Shown here piece by piece: positions 61,674 through 64,000 of a stretch of DNA of 64,000 nt; within the stretch, counting starts at the first letter, position 1; every line of letters begins with the position of its first letter. Origin of the DNA: an uncultured Cellulosilyticum sp. (GTDB lineage Bacteria; Bacillota; Clostridia; Lachnospirales; Cellulosilyticaceae); the NCBI GenBank assembly GCA_934725855.1, contig CAKVCL010000002.1, positions 1 to 64,000 of the forward strand, read 5' to 3'. The translations under genes and the position numbers were made by a program. A model generated the notes under the pieces. That model searched no databases, was not told where the DNA came from, and was given only the letters and a program-made list of their open reading frames with translations.

Positions 61674-61694
61674 AAAATCACCTTTATATAATAT

Positions 61695-61747
61695 TAGTTG
61701 ATAGTCAACTAGATTAGGCTATCACTAGATAGTTGACTTGTCAACTA
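61695..61747. promoter_or_regulatory. Two MarR-type operator palindromes
   Basis: TAGTTGA-TAG-TCAACTA (61695-61711) and TAGTTGAC-TT-GTCAACTA (61730-61747) share the same half-site and lie about 35 bases apart, upstream of marR. Size and position fit two MarR dimers covering the promoter. Confidence 0.8.
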
Positions 61748-61858
61748 ACGGCCCGAAGATTTGAAAAGAGTAGGAGAGGGTGTAGGAAAAGGGCAGATAA
61801 TATGATATGATTTAGAAAAGAATTTATGTTTAGCGAGGAGTGAACCAGAGGAAGCTAT

Positions 61859-62758
61859 ATGAATGAACGTAATTTAAAGTGTTTTATTAAAGTTTATCAA
61901 CTTGGAAGTTTACATAGAGCAGCTCAAGAGTTATATTTGTCCGTACAAGCATTGAGTCGAATTATCAGCAAATTAGAAGAGGAATTAGGAGAAGTGTTGT
62001 TTATTCGCTCCAATAGTGGATTGTATCCTACACCAGCAGCAGATAAACTTAAAGATCATGCTGAAATTATTTTAGAGCAGTATGAAAAAATTAAACTAGA
62101 TATAGGAAGAAGTGAGGATGAAGAGGTTTCTACCTTAAGGATTGCTTCAACCTATGCGGTGCTTAAATATTTATCAGTAGATTTCATTAAAAGTTTTTAT
62201 AAAGAATATCCTAATATACGATTAAACTTCGTAGAATATCCAGAATATCCGATTTATGAGATGCTTAAAAAGGGACAAATTAATGTCGCTTTTTTACCGT
62301 TACCAATAGATGTTAAAACATTTGATATGGTCTACTGCTTTAGTCACAGATATTGCGCAGTGATGAATAAAAAGCATCCATTAGCCAATAAGAAAATTTT
62401 AGAGTATAAAGATTTAAATGGTGTGCCTTTAGCACTTAAGGGGCATGAGTATTCGATTTTCTCGGGTAATATCAACCGCTTTATTAAGGGAGGGCTTAAA
62501 CCCATCATTTTACTTGAAACGAGTGATGATTCAATTATTATGGATGCCGCCAAGAAGGATTGGTGCGTAGGGATTACTGCAGATTATTTGGCAAAGGAAT
62601 ATGCAGATGAACAAGTCGCCATTATTCCTTTTTCAGATGAAAGTTATGTGAGAACCATCTTTTTAGCATGGAAAAAAGGGCAAAAACTGAGTATGAAGGA
62701 AAAACAATTCATTCATTTTGTCCTTAAATGGCTGGATGTAGATAAAGAACTCGAATAG
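61859..62758 (+). CDS. LysR-family transcriptional regulator
   Basis: The 299-residue protein has an N-terminal winged HTH (about 1-60; FIKVYQLGSLHRAAQELYLS, ALSRIISKLEEELGEVLF) and a LysR substrate-binding domain (about 88-295). It stands immediately before ilvC in the same orientation, with palindromic half-sites in the gap, so it probably acts like IlvY, activating ilvC in response to acetohydroxy acid substrates. IlvY is normally divergent from ilvC; here the genes are co-oriented. GAGGAAG precedes the start. Confidence 0.88.
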   Translation: MNERNLKCFIKVYQLGSLHRAAQELYLSVQALSRIISKLEEELGEVLFIRSNSGLYPTPAADKLKDHAEIILEQYEKIKLDIGRSEDEEVSTLRIASTYAVLKYLSVDFIKSFYKEYPNIRLNFVEYPEYPIYEMLKKGQINVAFLPLPIDVKTFDMVYCFSHRYCAVMNKKHPLANKKILEYKDLNGVPLALKGHEYSIFSGNINRFIKGGLKPIILLETSDDSIIMDAAKKDWCVGITADYLAKEYADEQVAIIPFSDESYVRTIFLAWKKGQKLSMKEKQFIHFVLKWLDVDKELE

Positions 62759-62826
62759 TATCAACAAAATGTTGATACATGAAACGGGATTGTTGATACC
62801 TCAGTGAGGCTAGCCGACTATATAAT
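62758..62826 (+). promoter_or_regulatory. LysR-type operator and ilvC promoter
   Basis: GTATCAACA-AAA-TGTTGATAC (62758-62778) is a perfect palindrome, and a third half-site TGTTGATAC lies at 62791-62799, exactly 21 bases after the second half-site (two turns). A -10 box TATAAT follows at 62821-62826 without a good -35 at 17 bases, as expected for an activator-dependent promoter. Confidence 0.75.
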
Positions 62827-62859
62827 AAGGGAAAAGAGAAATGACAAACTTGTCATTAA

Positions 62860-63906
<1,047 letters not shown>

Positions 63907-64000
63907 TCAGTTTGGTTGGTAATGAGTTAGTCATACATAATATTATTTTGGCAAGATAAATATAAGGGGAAAATAGCTAGTTGCATTAGAAAAGTAGAGG

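Overview
The window is a stretch of an AT-rich chromosome from a low-G+C Gram-positive anaerobe. Strong GGAGG-type ribosome binding sites, many rho-independent terminators, short intergenic gaps, a class I ketol-acid reductoisomerase, and cytoplasmic plant-polysaccharide glycosidases point to Clostridia, most likely the Lachnospirales (a Cellulosilyticum-like fibre degrader is my guess; this is inference). There is no rRNA, tRNA, CRISPR array, insertion sequence, integrase or phage gene that I can see.

Layout. 1-10,010: a methyltransferase, then a pentose-polysaccharide locus (AraC regulator, GH51 arabinofuranosidase, GH120-type beta-helix xylosidase, a second AraC and a GH127 beta-L-arabinofuranosidase) interrupted by a nucleotidyltransferase and an ASCH protein. 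10,203-13,772: a heterodimeric ABC exporter with one degenerate ATP site. 13,900-24,000: AraC/GyrI regulator, FIST-MCP chemosensory pair, AraC-MATE-phosphotransferase unit and bioY, mixed with remnants of a GH26 mannanase, an ANT(6) aminoglycoside adenylyltransferase and bioB. 24,109-31,699: acyltransferase, AraC-GNAT fusion with an MFS exporter, an orphan PTS IIC, AraC, VOC protein and DUF1846 protein. 32,094-40,630: EAL phosphodiesterase, hybrid histidine kinase, AraC/GyrI regulator, short UvrA-like ATPase and a serine hydrolase. 40,684-49,888: PadR unit, ferredoxin-type membrane protein, GH43, ABC-F, aldo-keto reductase, double GNAT, LspA and EcsC. 50,097-63,906: two DUF2087 proteins, XRE regulators, Na/Pi cotransporter, nitroreductase, HD hydrolase, radical SAM protein, MCP, MarR-MATE, LysR-ilvC.

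Two themes stand out. First, there is a dense set of drug-response-like genes (two MATE pumps, an ABC heterodimer, an MFS pump, ABC-F, short UvrA, nucleotidyl- and phosphotransferase relatives) and seven AraC-type regulators. One MATE gene is preceded by a ten-codon leader ORF overlapping a terminator hairpin, which looks like ribosome-mediated attenuation. Second, at least nine genes are broken, and six of them (GH26, ANT(6), bioB, GNAT, amidohydrolase, MerR) keep both ends while the middle is missing. This is a strikingly uniform decay pattern.

Several operators can be read directly: a BirA box ahead of the bioB remnant and bioY, four TTTTAC repeats at about 11-bp spacing ahead of the Na/Pi cotransporter, paired palindromes ahead of marR-MATE and the ferredoxin gene, and a 21-bp palindrome plus a third half-site between lysR and ilvC. 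All assignments come from reading the sequence and from knowledge of the families; no database search was run.
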